Assembly: GCA_030615605.1 (NCBI GenBank)
Contig: JAUWYY010000006.1
Span: forward strand, 75,847 to 139,846
Reading direction: 5' to 3'
Origin: a bacterium
GTDB taxonomy: Bacteria > Armatimonadota > Zipacnadia > Zipacnadales > Zipacnadaceae
DNA: 64,000 nt
In this document: positions 9,437 to 17,771 of the stretch, in pieces
How the letters are laid out: the number at the start of each line of letters is the position of its first letter
How positions within the stretch are numbered: the stretch's first letter is position 1
Notes under the pieces: generated by a model
Seen by the model: the letters and a program-made list of their open reading frames with translations, nothing else
Database searches by the model: none
Told to the model about the DNA's origin: nothing
Made by a program: the position numbers and the translations under genes

Positions 9437-10552
9437 ATGGCAGATATCAAGACTGTCGGGCTCAGCAAGTACTTTGGCGATACGGTTGGCGTTGCCGACA
9501 TTGATCTGACCGTCGGCGACGGCGAGCTATTTGTGATCACTGGGCCAACCAGCAGTGGTAAGAGCACTATGATTCGCCTGGTCGCTGGACTGGAGGAGCC
9601 GACCGAGGGTGACATCTGGATCGGGGGCCGACCGGTCAGCGAACTGTCCGCTAAAGAGCGGCACGTTGCCCTACTGTTCTCCAACTACGCACTGACCCCG
9701 AGTATGACTGTCTTTGAGAATATTGCAGTGCCGCTGCAGTTGCAACAGATTTCGGCGGAAGAGACCTCCAAGCGGGTGCGGGCCGCTGCCCGACGGGTAA
9801 ACATACATCGGCTGCTGGAACGAATCACTGCCAGGTTGTCCACTTTGGAGCTATATCGCACTGCTCTGGCGCGGGCTTTCGCCAGTGAACCGGAGGTCCT
9901 GTTGATGGACGGGCCACTGGCTAACCTGGAGCCAGAAGATCGCTCATCGGCTCTGGAGCAGCTAGGGCAGTGCCAAGAGGGGCTGGGCATTACAGTTCTT
10001 TACACGACTGAGGACGAGGCTGAAGCGACGAAAATGGGCGATCGGGTGGCGGTACTCCGGGAGGGACGACTTCAGCAGGTGGGGACGGTCTCCGAGCTGT
10101 ATGATCATCCCGCCAACAGCTTTGTGGCCAAGTTTATTGGGCGTCCTCACATAAATATGGTCGAGGCCGCCGTTATGACAAGAGCTGACAAGGTCTACCT
10201 GGACCTCGGGCCGGTAGACCTGACTATGCCGGAAAATATCATGACGGCCCTGCGCGACTTCGAGGGTCGGCCTGTGGTAATGGGTGTGCGCCCCGAGGAT
10301 ATATTCGACAAGCGCGCCGCTCCCCCCAAGCCGACCATTTCGAAAGACAGTCTGGAAGTTAAGGTAGATGAGGTGACCACGCTGGGCGACCGGCGCCTGC
10401 TTACGCTTAATACCGGCCAGGACACCCTGAAGGCGCTATTTTCTCCCAGTTCGGCAGCCCCTGTCGGGGCCCACATCGAAGTGAGCATTGACCTGGCCCA
10501 AATCCACCTCTTCGATGCTGAAACGGGGGAGAGATTACCGGTCCCCGACTGA
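9437..10552 (+). CDS. MalK/UgpC-like ABC ATPase with degenerate catalytic motifs
   Basis: About 371 residues with the full architecture of a sugar-importer ATPase (MalK/UgpC type): nucleotide-binding domain about 1-235, then a TOBE-like regulatory region including VMGVRPEDIF. Walker A is intact (GPTSSGKST, 36-44) and the Walker B aspartate is present (Asp158). Every element needed for hydrolysis is changed: Q-loop Gln is Ser82 (LFSNYAL), the LSGGQ signature reads LSTLE (134-138), the Walker B glutamate is Gly159 (LLMDGPL), the D-loop is NLE, and the H-loop histidine is Glu192 (YTTEDEAEA). The frame is uninterrupted, so this is not simple decay. No permease or binding-protein gene is nearby. 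It may bind ATP without turnover and act as a sensor or regulator; that is inference. The ATG at 9437 fits family N-termini better than the ATG at 9395. Confidence 0.88.
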   Translation: MADIKTVGLSKYFGDTVGVADIDLTVGDGELFVITGPTSSGKSTMIRLVAGLEEPTEGDIWIGGRPVSELSAKERHVALLFSNYALTPSMTVFENIAVPLQLQQISAEETSKRVRAAARRVNIHRLLERITARLSTLELYRTALARAFASEPEVLLMDGPLANLEPEDRSSALEQLGQCQEGLGITVLYTTEDEAEATKMGDRVAVLREGRLQQVGTVSELYDHPANSFVAKFIGRPHINMVEAAVMTRADKVYLDLGPVDLTMPENIMTALRDFEGRPVVMGVRPEDIFDKRAAPPKPTISKDSLEVKVDEVTTLGDRRLLTLNTGQDTLKALFSPSSAAPVGAHIEVSIDLAQIHLFDAETGERLPVPD

Positions 10553-10586
10553 TCCAGAGTTGGCGAGTAGCGGTGCAGGTGAGCAA

Positions 10587-11171
10587 ATGAGTGACCGATC
10601 CCACAAGCCCAGGCTGCTGCTGCATATTTGCTGCGGTCCGTGTGCGATGGCGGTCATAGAACGAATTGTCTCGCGCTTTGAGGTCGTCTGCTTCTGGTAC
10701 AATCCCAACATTGAACCGGCAGCCGAATACGAACGTCGCCTGGCTGGTATGCAGACGGTTGCGCAGGCGATGGGGGTGCCGTTGGTCGAAGGGCAGCAGG
10801 ACATTGCGGGTTGGCGGGAGGCTATTGCTGGATGGGAGGGGGAGCCGGAAGGCGGGTGGCGTTGTCGGATATGCTTTGAATACCGTTTGCGCAGTGCAGC
10901 CGAATATGCCCAGGATCGCGATATGGACTATCTGGCAACCACCTTGACTATTAGCTCTCACAAGGATGCCCAGCTAATCAACTCGTTGGGCGAGGACCTA
11001 GCGGAAGCAGCCGGCCTGAGGTTCCTGGCCGAAGTCTGGCGCAAGGAAGGCGGCTTTCAGCGTAGCGCACAGCTCAGCCGTCAACTCAATCTGTATCGTC
11101 AGGACTATTGCGGCTGTAGCTACAGCATGTCATCTTCAGTTGTCTGGCCCCGTAAGAGCGCTTTTGCCTAG
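10587..11171 (+). CDS. queH: Epoxyqueuosine reductase, QueH type
   Basis: A 194-residue member of the DUF208/QueH family, which reduces epoxyqueuosine to queuosine in the wobble position of tRNAs with GUN anticodons, replacing the cobalamin-dependent QueG. Conserved cysteines are all present: HICCGPCA (Cys15, 16, 19), CRICFEYRL (Cys93, 96) and DYCGCSYS (Cys175, 177), the last pair near the C-terminus as in characterised members that bind a 4Fe-4S cluster plus a single iron. The ATG at 10587 has GGTGAG upstream; a longer frame beginning at 10488 would overlap the ABC gene. No other queuosine gene is in the window, which would suit salvage or dispersed genes. Confidence 0.93.
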   Translation: MSDRSHKPRLLLHICCGPCAMAVIERIVSRFEVVCFWYNPNIEPAAEYERRLAGMQTVAQAMGVPLVEGQQDIAGWREAIAGWEGEPEGGWRCRICFEYRLRSAAEYAQDRDMDYLATTLTISSHKDAQLINSLGEDLAEAAGLRFLAEVWRKEGGFQRSAQLSRQLNLYRQDYCGCSYSMSSSVVWPRKSAFA

Positions 11172-11262
11172 TTGTTGTTCAGTTGTGTCCGGGGAACCTT
11201 AGCAGGCACGATTAACGTTGAGAATAGTGAAAGCCCTTTCCACTACAGATATGAGGAGCTTC

Positions 11263-12795
11263 ATGTTGAATACTATCAAATATGAGGCACTGGTGGTAGT
11301 GAGTGGCATTTTGCTTGGTGTGTGGCTGATTGGTGGCTGCAAAGAGGCTGTCGAGCCGATACAACCAGTGCAGACGCATCACCACGGGGAACAGGAAGAC
11401 CCGGAGGAGGCCCGTCGCAAGCCTCCCCCTGCTGCGGAAGAGCAGAAGGGACCACTCCCCCCGGGCACGTCCGATCCCTTTGCTATGGCTGATGACCTGG
11501 ACGAAGCCCTAGAGCTATTCAAAAGCTCGGATTTGGACAAGGCGGTCCAGGGGCTCCGTGGCCTGGGTGAGTTCCTCACAAAAGGAACGTCGGCAGAGCG
11601 TCGTACGGTGCGGGAAACTCTTCGCGAGATTATGCTACATGGTGGCGACCCAAATATGCGCAAGCGGGCGGTGGCGGGGCTAGGCCACGACTTTGAACAG
11701 AGCTATCCGCTGTTGCTGCAGGCGTTGAACGACGAAGATACAGAGATGTTGACTGCGGTTCTTCGTATAGTTTCGCGGCATGCTGGCAAGCCTAGCCTGG
11801 TGCGACGCGTTCGTGAGTTGCTGGATCACCCCGACTATCGAGTGAGCGATGCTGCCGTGTCTGCTCTGGTGAGCATGTATGCCCGCTCAAAGAATACAGT
11901 AGGCTTAATCAACTTGCTGGGTCTCTACGAGCACGACCTCTCCGCAAAGGCAGCTATTCGGCTGAGTGTTATGGGGCGGGAGACGGTGCCTGAGTTGATT
12001 CGCGCGCTCAAGACCAACCCGGATGCTGATCGGCGCCACGGGGCAGCGATGGTGCTGGCTATGATCTGTGGAGGAGTTAGCGAAAAGCAGCAGAAGTTTG
12101 CCGAGTTGGCCCAAGCTCAGACAACACCCGATTTCGAGAAAGCTCCACCAGTGCCCGACCACCGAGCAGTCGAGCCACTGGTTGGTGCTCTGCTTCAGGA
12201 TGACTCAGCAAGAGTCAGGGAGATCTCAGCGCAAGGGTTGGGCTACCTGGGCGATGAGCGCGCAGCGCCGCCGCTGGCGGAAGCTCTGACTGAAGATCCC
12301 TCGGAGGCGGTGCGCCGACGGGCGGCAGCAGCCCTGATTACAGTTCCGGCTCGCTCGGTACGCCGGGACCTGGAGAAGGCGGCCCGAAGCGACGAGTCGG
12401 AGGCCGTGCGCCGCTACGCTGCGGAAGCTCTGGGCTGGATTGGCTCCCCGGCGGTTGTCCCTGCCCTCATTGACATAACTGAAGACGATGCCCCTGAGGT
12501 GCGGCGGTATGCTGCTGTCCAATTGGGCAAGCTTGCGGATGAAGGAAAGCTTTCCGAGGAGCGTCACGGCGAGGCCTTGCTTGCCCTGGTCAAGCTATTC
12601 GGTGACGAAAGTCCCGACGTGCGCTGGGCCGCTGTGGTGTCGGTTGGTAAGTTGCGTGATAAAGCGGCAGTGAGCCTCCTGGCCAAGGCACTGGATGATC
12701 CGGTGCCGATGGTCTCGCACGCTGCGGAACGGGGGCTGCAAAAGATGGGGATAGCCCAGCGGAAAACAGAGGAATTCGAGAAGTACTACAAATAG
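11263..12795 (+). CDS. HEAT-repeat lipoprotein
   Basis: About 510 residues. An N-terminal signal peptide ends in a lipobox-like IGGC with the lipidated cysteine at residue 26, then a Pro/Glu-rich linker to about residue 80, then a series of HEAT / PBS-lyase-like alpha-helical repeats to the C-terminus. The C-terminal repeats are the clearest, for example the units starting HRAVEPLVGALLQDDSARVR and AAPPLAEALTEDPSEAVRR, each about 30 residues. Such solenoids bind proteins; no enzymatic residues are apparent. The ATG at 11263 is chosen for the GAGGAG six bases upstream; the frame also has a TTG at 11218 and an ATG at 11251. Likely anchored on the outer face of a membrane. Function unknown. Confidence 0.85.
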   Translation: MLNTIKYEALVVVSGILLGVWLIGGCKEAVEPIQPVQTHHHGEQEDPEEARRKPPPAAEEQKGPLPPGTSDPFAMADDLDEALELFKSSDLDKAVQGLRGLGEFLTKGTSAERRTVRETLREIMLHGGDPNMRKRAVAGLGHDFEQSYPLLLQALNDEDTEMLTAVLRIVSRHAGKPSLVRRVRELLDHPDYRVSDAAVSALVSMYARSKNTVGLINLLGLYEHDLSAKAAIRLSVMGRETVPELIRALKTNPDADRRHGAAMVLAMICGGVSEKQQKFAELAQAQTTPDFEKAPPVPDHRAVEPLVGALLQDDSARVREISAQGLGYLGDERAAPPLAEALTEDPSEAVRRRAAAALITVPARSVRRDLEKAARSDESEAVRRYAAEALGWIGSPAVVPALIDITEDDAPEVRRYAAVQLGKLADEGKLSEERHGEALLALVKLFGDESPDVRWAAVVSVGKLRDKAAVSLLAKALDDPVPMVSHAAERGLQKMGIAQRKTEEFEKYYK

Positions 12796-12949
12796 CTCGG
12801 GCAACCAAGCGCCAGGCTGCACTTGCGTTCGGCACCGGATCAAGTGCGGCGAGCACCATCTCCCCGAAAACTACGACAAGGAACTAGCCGGGCGTTACAG
12901 CCTATCTGCGCCGTGTCCGCAGCGTGGCAAATGATGGTGAGCTACATCA

Positions 12950-13525
12950 ATGAGCGCATTGGTTACTGCACTGGTCTACCTGGGCACGGCTCTGTTCGTA
13001 GTCACCCTCTTCGTGGGCGTGCTGGCTACGCTGGTCGGCTTGCCGGGCACGGTTCTGATCTTACTTGACACCGTTATCTTTTCGGCCTGTCACGGGTTTC
13101 AGCGCCCCCCCTGGTGGTTTCTTCTCATTCTCCTGGTTGTTTCGATCCTCGCCGAGACCAGTGACAATTTGCTCAGCGCTCTGGGGGTCAAGGCGGGTGG
13201 AGGCAGCACTATGACCAGTCTGTGGGCCCTGATTGGTGGAGTAGCCGGTGCGATCGCAGGTGCAAACTTCTCACCCGTTCTCGGCCTTCTAGGCATTAGC
13301 GGCGGCCTGGTTGGAGTGGTATTCGGTATGCTACTGCCCCCGCTGGTATTTGCCGCTGTCGGTGGCTTCTTGGCCAGCTACATTTATGAACTGCGCACCG
13401 GCAAACAGCCTGCTGAAGCGCGCAGGGCCGGCTGGGCAGCGCTGGCTGGGCGGCTGGCTGGTGTGTTGTTGAAGGTTGTGCTGGCCTCTGTAATGGTTGG
13501 CATCGTTCTGTCAACGGCCTTCTAG
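12950..13525 (+). CDS. DUF456 family membrane protein
   Basis: A 191-residue glycine-rich membrane protein matching the DUF456 family: an N-terminal helix running into LATLVGLPGTVLILLDTVIF, a central GGGSTMTSLWALIGGVAGAIAG segment, and a last hydrophobic helix. Roughly five to six membrane segments can be seen. The family is widespread in bacteria without an established role. GGTGAG precedes the ATG. It is separated from the HEAT lipoprotein gene by 154 bases without an obvious promoter. Confidence 0.83.
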   Translation: MSALVTALVYLGTALFVVTLFVGVLATLVGLPGTVLILLDTVIFSACHGFQRPPWWFLLILLVVSILAETSDNLLSALGVKAGGGSTMTSLWALIGGVAGAIAGANFSPVLGLLGISGGLVGVVFGMLLPPLVFAAVGGFLASYIYELRTGKQPAEARRAGWAALAGRLAGVLLKVVLASVMVGIVLSTAF

Positions 13526-13638
13526 CTGATATGTTTCATTCAGGCTTTTAGCGACTTCCGCCTGGACGAACCTTTGCCTGATTTAGGTGTCTAAGTAGCT
13601 GAACCGAGTAATAATATAAGAATTGCCTACTATCTGGA

Positions 13639-14364
13639 ATGCACGAATGGATGGATATGTCTGCAAATAGAATCCGCCTGAAATCTATACTTGTTCTGCT
13701 GGTCATATTGATAACGATGGTAGCAGCTGTTGCTTACGGTGCCGTCTCTGCCGAGGGAGTTCGCAACCGGATTTCCAGCAAGATCAGGGGAAAGTACAAG
13801 GTCAAGAATCTGGTTGTTAAGGTGGTTCCCTTTCAGTCCGACTACTGGACCCAACGCGGCAGATTCAAGTCGATCGTAATATCCGCTGACAGGATCGAAC
13901 GCAAGGGTATCGCCATCTGTAACGCCTACACGAAGGCCTTCGACGTGACGCTGGATATCCGCAAGCTTTATGAAGAACTCGACGTCGAGACCAAGTCGCG
14001 CAGAAAGACGATCTTCTCCGGTCGCATCTACAAGGACGATTTGAATAAGCTATTGGTGTTCAAGGATACACCAATTGAGGATCTCGCCATCGAGTTTGAA
14101 GATAACAAACTGGTATGTACGGGGACATACAGATTTGGCTTTGGCCACAGCCTCCGCATGGTCGGAGAACTAAAGGTTGAGGACCATAGGAATGTCAATT
14201 TCGTGCCGACGGCAGCGTCGGTCAACGGCATACCTCTGCCAGCCGGGCCGTTGCGGGCCATGCTTAACAAACTTAATCCCATTATCGACTTTCAAACCAT
14301 TCCCCTCAAGCCCCGCATAGACAAGATAGAGATCAAAGACAACTATATTCTGATCAAGGGCTGA
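13639..14364 (+). CDS. DUF2993 (LmeA-like) lipid-binding protein
   Basis: About 241 residues with an N-terminal membrane anchor or signal peptide (SILVLLVILITMVAAVAYG, about 16-34) followed by a beta-rich domain typical of the DUF2993 family: repeated short strands, the GRFKSIVISADRIERKGI region (about 75-92), and a C-terminal PRIDKIEIKDNYILIKG. LmeA of mycobacteria binds phospholipid and aids mannan elongation in the cell envelope; orthology here is not shown. In-frame ATGs at 13651 and 13657 are alternative starts with no better ribosome site. A candidate terminator lies 150 bases downstream, before the convergent sigma-factor gene. Confidence 0.75.
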   Translation: MHEWMDMSANRIRLKSILVLLVILITMVAAVAYGAVSAEGVRNRISSKIRGKYKVKNLVVKVVPFQSDYWTQRGRFKSIVISADRIERKGIAICNAYTKAFDVTLDIRKLYEELDVETKSRRKTIFSGRIYKDDLNKLLVFKDTPIEDLAIEFEDNKLVCTGTYRFGFGHSLRMVGELKVEDHRNVNFVPTAASVNGIPLPAGPLRAMLNKLNPIIDFQTIPLKPRIDKIEIKDNYILIKG

Positions 14365-14513
14365 CCTGCCCTGAGCCTGCCGGGTTGAATGATTGACGCA
14401 ACTGGATATCTCCGCTGTCGGCATCAAGTCAGCATCTAGCACATCCTGCACTGCCAAGGCACCATCATTGGCCGCCAGGTTCTTGATGCTGTGTGCGGTA
14501 TCCGGCAATCATT

Positions 14514-14540
14514 GGCAACGACTTGGCGGTTGCCTGTTTT
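14514..14540 (+). terminator. Candidate rho-independent terminator
   Basis: GGCAAC (14514-14519) and GTTGCC (14529-14534) form a 6-bp stem with a 9-base loop, followed by TGTTTT. It lies between the DUF2993 gene and the end of the minus-strand sigma-factor gene and would stop plus-strand transcription. The stem is short, so this is tentative. Confidence 0.4.
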
Positions 14541-14544
14541 CAGA

Positions 14545-16269
14545 CTATACGGCTTCATCAGGCACATATTCCCCTACGAAGTGCCGCTGTAGAAACACTC
14601 CCCGCTCCGCGTAGGCTTCCTTGGGTAGTAGCGGCACCAGGCCGCGCTCGAAGACCAACGACAGCCATGACGCAGCGGACATGAATGATATGAATTCCCT
14701 ATCTGCCGGAAGGCAATCCTTGAAGGAACACCTGCTCACCGCCTCCTGCCGTTGCTCATCAATAGCCCGGTAGCGAGGCAGGACCGCAGTGCGCAGCTCT
14801 TCCAATACTTTGTCAAGGGCTTGGGCCGGTCCTTCATCTATGACCGGGATCGTAAGCCGGTGCGGCTCGTTTTTGGTGATGAAGCGAAACTTGACTAGAT
14901 GGGCGGCGAACTCCGTGCTGGGATATTCAGTTACAGCCTGCTCTTCGATGAGGGTGAGCAGCTCATCGCGTGTCCGAGGTTGCTGGTAGATACCCCGAAG
15001 AATGCGCATGAGTTTCATCCCGAGCGGGTCGGCTGGCATGGGAAAGTCCGTGACGCGCATATACTCCTGTATTTCTGGGTGGTGCCCAACCTCCGCCCAA
15101 GTGTAAAGCGCGAGGCGCCATTGTTCGTCGCCGAAGCCCGGAGAGCTGTAGCCGTAGCCGCCGGGGCGATCCCCGCGTGGCCGCTCGCTAGTCGAGCCAA
15201 GCAGACAATACTCCCCCGTATCAGCTCTTCTTGGATACGGCGGAATGAACTCTCCTCTTGGTGCAAACTGCACCGCCATAGCGCCGTTCCACCAAACTAC
15301 GGCCTCTAATGCACTCTCCTCAGGAGCCTCGCCTTTTACCTGCTGCGCAAGCGCTCGGAGCGCTGGAAGCTGCCGCTCCAGTTCCTCAATGGCGATGCGA
15401 GAAAACTCTCGGCCCCACGTCTCCAGGATTTCCGCGTCTTCGGCCGTCATGATGGGAGCTTTGCACAGTACTTCTCCGTTGTGCGTTTCTGCCACCAACA
15501 GCCTGGTCCATACCTCCAGCAGTTCTTCTGCTCGGTGCATCGGTACGTTGGCCGCAGCGGCAGCCTCGGATAGGTCCCCTCTGGGATAAAGTTGCACATA
15601 CAGCCGGGTAGCCGCATCATCGGGGAAGGGGTGACCCGGATGCCCATTACCGGCGATGCCGAAGTGAACGGTCATTCTTGATACCTCCCTGGCAAACGAG
15701 GGTGTGAGCGCGTGTTCGCGAAGCGTCTCGGCGATGAGCTCGACCATGTTGTGCTGCAACTGCTGCCTGGCGCGGTGCAGGCGCATCTTAACAGCGTCGG
15801 CACTGATATTCAGGAATGCCCCGATTTCCCGGTGAGAGAGGCCGTCAATGCAATACATCGTCACGGCCAGGCGGTTCGGCTCATCGAGCTGCTGCAGCAT
15901 CTCGTCAAGTGTCGCTGCCAGCTCCCGCGAAAGCACCGCGTCGTACGTATCAGGGGCGGACACCTCCACCTGATCTGGGCTTTCCTTGCGGGCCCAGCGC
16001 CTCCCCTCCCGCTTGGACCAATTAGTGCACATGTTGGTCACGATGCGCCGGAGCCACGGCCCAAACTTGTCTGCGTCACGCAACTGCGGCAGGTGGTAGA
16101 ACGCCTGAATCAGTGCCTCCTGGGCGAGGTCCTCAGCCTCTTCGAAGTTCCCTACTAGGTGGTAGGCTAGACCATATGCGGCGTGTTGATAGCGCTCCAC
16201 CAACAGCCCATAGGCGTCGACATCTCCCGTCAGCGTCGCCGCAACCAGTTGTCCATCGGTTGGCTTCAT
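14545..16269 (-). CDS. ECF-type sigma factor with a long C-terminal extension
   Basis: A 574-residue protein whose first about 180 residues form an ECF sigma factor: region 2 (about 22-92) with the core-binding segment DLAQEALIQAFYHLPQLRD, and region 4 (about 123-178) with a helix-turn-helix ending in GLSHREIGAFLNISADAVKMRLHRARQQL. Typical ECF factors stop near residue 190. Here about 390 more residues follow, soluble, with possible helix-turn-helix character at about 235-255 (SEAAAAANVPMHRAEELLEVWTR) but no domain I can name. In other ECF groups such extensions sense signals or tune activity; that is only an analogy here. The gene follows a zinc-ribbon membrane protein by 109 bases on the same strand, possibly a regulatory partner. 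Confidence 0.88.
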   Translation of the reverse strand: MKPTDGQLVAATLTGDVDAYGLLVERYQHAAYGLAYHLVGNFEEAEDLAQEALIQAFYHLPQLRDADKFGPWLRRIVTNMCTNWSKREGRRWARKESPDQVEVSAPDTYDAVLSRELAATLDEMLQQLDEPNRLAVTMYCIDGLSHREIGAFLNISADAVKMRLHRARQQLQHNMVELIAETLREHALTPSFAREVSRMTVHFGIAGNGHPGHPFPDDAATRLYVQLYPRGDLSEAAAAANVPMHRAEELLEVWTRLLVAETHNGEVLCKAPIMTAEDAEILETWGREFSRIAIEELERQLPALRALAQQVKGEAPEESALEAVVWWNGAMAVQFAPRGEFIPPYPRRADTGEYCLLGSTSERPRGDRPGGYGYSSPGFGDEQWRLALYTWAEVGHHPEIQEYMRVTDFPMPADPLGMKLMRILRGIYQQPRTRDELLTLIEEQAVTEYPSTEFAAHLVKFRFITKNEPHRLTIPVIDEGPAQALDKVLEELRTAVLPRYRAIDEQRQEAVSRCSFKDCLPADREFISFMSAASWLSLVFERGLVPLLPKEAYAERGVFLQRHFVGEYVPDEAV

Positions 16270-16378
16270 TGCCTACCTCGCTCCGTGATGGTGACTCATC
16301 AGTTAATATGACACCCGAAGCGTGCCCAAGGTAACGCAGGCCACAGCAAAGAGGCTACGATCGCCTGATGTTGGCTTA

Positions 16379-16909
16379 CTATCTATCTTTATTGACCTTC
16401 CTTCCTAGTTCCTTCCTTGTTGATATAGTGAACCCGGAATATATCGGGCTGTTTTGACCCATCTGAGATGAAATCTCCTCGCCCTGAATCAGGCTATCCG
16501 CGTCCGTGACCGCCGCCTCTCGATTCTGTTGCGGCTCAGTGGCAAGCGTCCCGCCCGGCGGGGCCTGCGCCGGCTGTTGCTGCTGGGCGCGCGTCTCGGC
16601 CACCGTGCCGCTGCCGTGCCAGGCGGCTGGCTTGCGCAACTGCGTCCAGATTACCACTGCCAGCAGCACCACTATCGCCAATCCCACGGCGATCAGACCC
16701 CACGTTAGGGCATCTGACCGCTTGGGCAGCTCCACGACCACAGGCGCTGGCGCCTTAGCCTGCGTCTCTTTCTCAGGCGTAACAGCCTTCAGCGGAGGCA
16801 GCTCAGCCGCGTCAGGCGGCGGCTGTGGCTGCTGCTCCGCCATAAGCTTGCACCGTGGGCACGCCACGTCAAAATCACTCATCAGGTATCCGCACTTTGG
16901 GCACTCCAT
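16379..16909 (-). CDS. Zinc-ribbon single-pass membrane protein
   Basis: A 176-residue protein with an N-terminal zinc ribbon (CPKCG at 3-7 and CPRC at 18-21), a proline/glutamine-rich linker, one transmembrane helix (about 70-90, LTWGLIAVGLAIVVLLAVVIW) and a Gln/Pro-rich tail of about 85 residues on the other side. The ribbon would be cytoplasmic. Such proteins are common and unassigned. It has a good Shine-Dalgarno (GAGGTGGTGAG) and lies directly upstream of the ECF sigma-factor gene, a position often held by an anti-sigma partner, although anti-sigma zinc domains usually have a different HxxxCxxC pattern. A partner role is therefore a suggestion only. Confidence 0.75.
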   Translation of the reverse strand: MECPKCGYLMSDFDVACPRCKLMAEQQPQPPPDAAELPPLKAVTPEKETQAKAPAPVVVELPKRSDALTWGLIAVGLAIVVLLAVVIWTQLRKPAAWHGSGTVAETRAQQQQPAQAPPGGTLATEPQQNREAAVTDADSLIQGEEISSQMGQNSPIYSGFTISTRKELGRKVNKDR

Positions 16910-16998
16910 AATCTCACCACCTCACAGCCTGACCCGTCTTGTCCTTTCGTCTCACGCAAATCGGCGCAGGGTCTCAGAGAAAGGGCATTGACACTTTA

Positions 16999-17378
16999 TT
17001 GGCCGTTCAATCCGCGATTCTTGTTTTCCTCTTGGTTATTAATATATTCTTCGCATCTGTTATGAATTCCTCTCCGAGCCGGCTATGGATATGTGTCGTA
17101 TGGATCACGGGGACTACCCTCCGGTGGGACGATGGTACATTGCTCTGGATGAGCACATGGGGGTTGTCGAAGAAGGTGTGGATCCCTTTAAGTGTCAGAT
17201 CGATCACTCAGCGGACCCGACCTCTTATTTCTGCGTACCCCGCTCGGTGCTGCCGTGGCATCAGCGCGGAGCGCCTCTCATCGATATTCCCATGCTGGTG
17301 GGCGAGCTGTATCACCCCACCAAGACCACCGTGCCTTGGTGTGATGGTCACCAGACCGCGGTGGACAAAATTGACTGA
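16999..17378 (+). pseudogene. Degenerate prepilin-like (H-X9-DG type) protein
   Basis: From 17085 a 97-residue reading frame resembles the C-terminal body of the prepilin-like proteins abundant in Armatimonadota and Planctomycetota: MDHGDYPPVGRWYIALDEHM, a short PFKCQ segment, then HPTKTTVPWCDGHQTAVD, matching the usual closing CDGH. The expected N-terminal membrane helix is absent from that frame, which is open only back to 17043. A good hydrophobic helix (SAILVFLLVINIFFASVMN) sits immediately upstream in a different frame (from about 16999). This fits a gene broken by a frameshift and a small deletion of the linker, or a sequencing error. Alternatively the 97-residue frame is a short intact protein. 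Confidence 0.4.
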
Positions 17379-17771
17379 TTGAGATGCGGCGCGAGGAGTA
17401 TCAGATAAAGCGTGATCCCCAGCATTCGGAGTGGTTCTTCTTTGTGTCCAGCTTGGCTTCGATGTCTGAGCGAGAGGCTCAATCCTAATGCCACTCATGG
17501 GTGTTGATCGCTAATATATGGTACTTCGGGCTCTGATTATTGCTGTGACCGGAGCCGCTTGAGGCAACATCTCCCGGCAGGCAGCAATCTGTTTACGCCT
17601 TCTGCAGCGCAGTCATCCTACAATGATCCCGATTAGGCTGCCCCTTCAGGAGACGTCAAGGAGGTTGGTTAGGCTCAACGGGCGAATATTACTATGGTCG
17701 AGCGGTTGCTCGGCAAGGTGCGTTGAGCAATTGTTTGCGTGAGTGCTGGCACAGGGAGGTGCTGGCGGAAC
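17379..17771. other. Gap without a convincing gene
   Basis: About 390 bases between the prepilin-like remnant and the glycosyltransferase gene. A 34-codon frame (17384-17488, starting MRREEYQIKRDPQHSEW) begins 5 bases after the remnant's stop, but it has no recognisable features and is probably chance or a further remnant. No clear promoter or terminator is visible; a TACAAT near 17620 has no matching -35 box. The end of the gap holds the GGGAGGTG ribosome site (17754-17761) of the next gene. Confidence 0.4.

Noticed and set aside
17384-17488. 34-codon frame right after the prepilin-like remnant
   Set aside because: Too short, no family, no clear ribosome site; chance or remnant.
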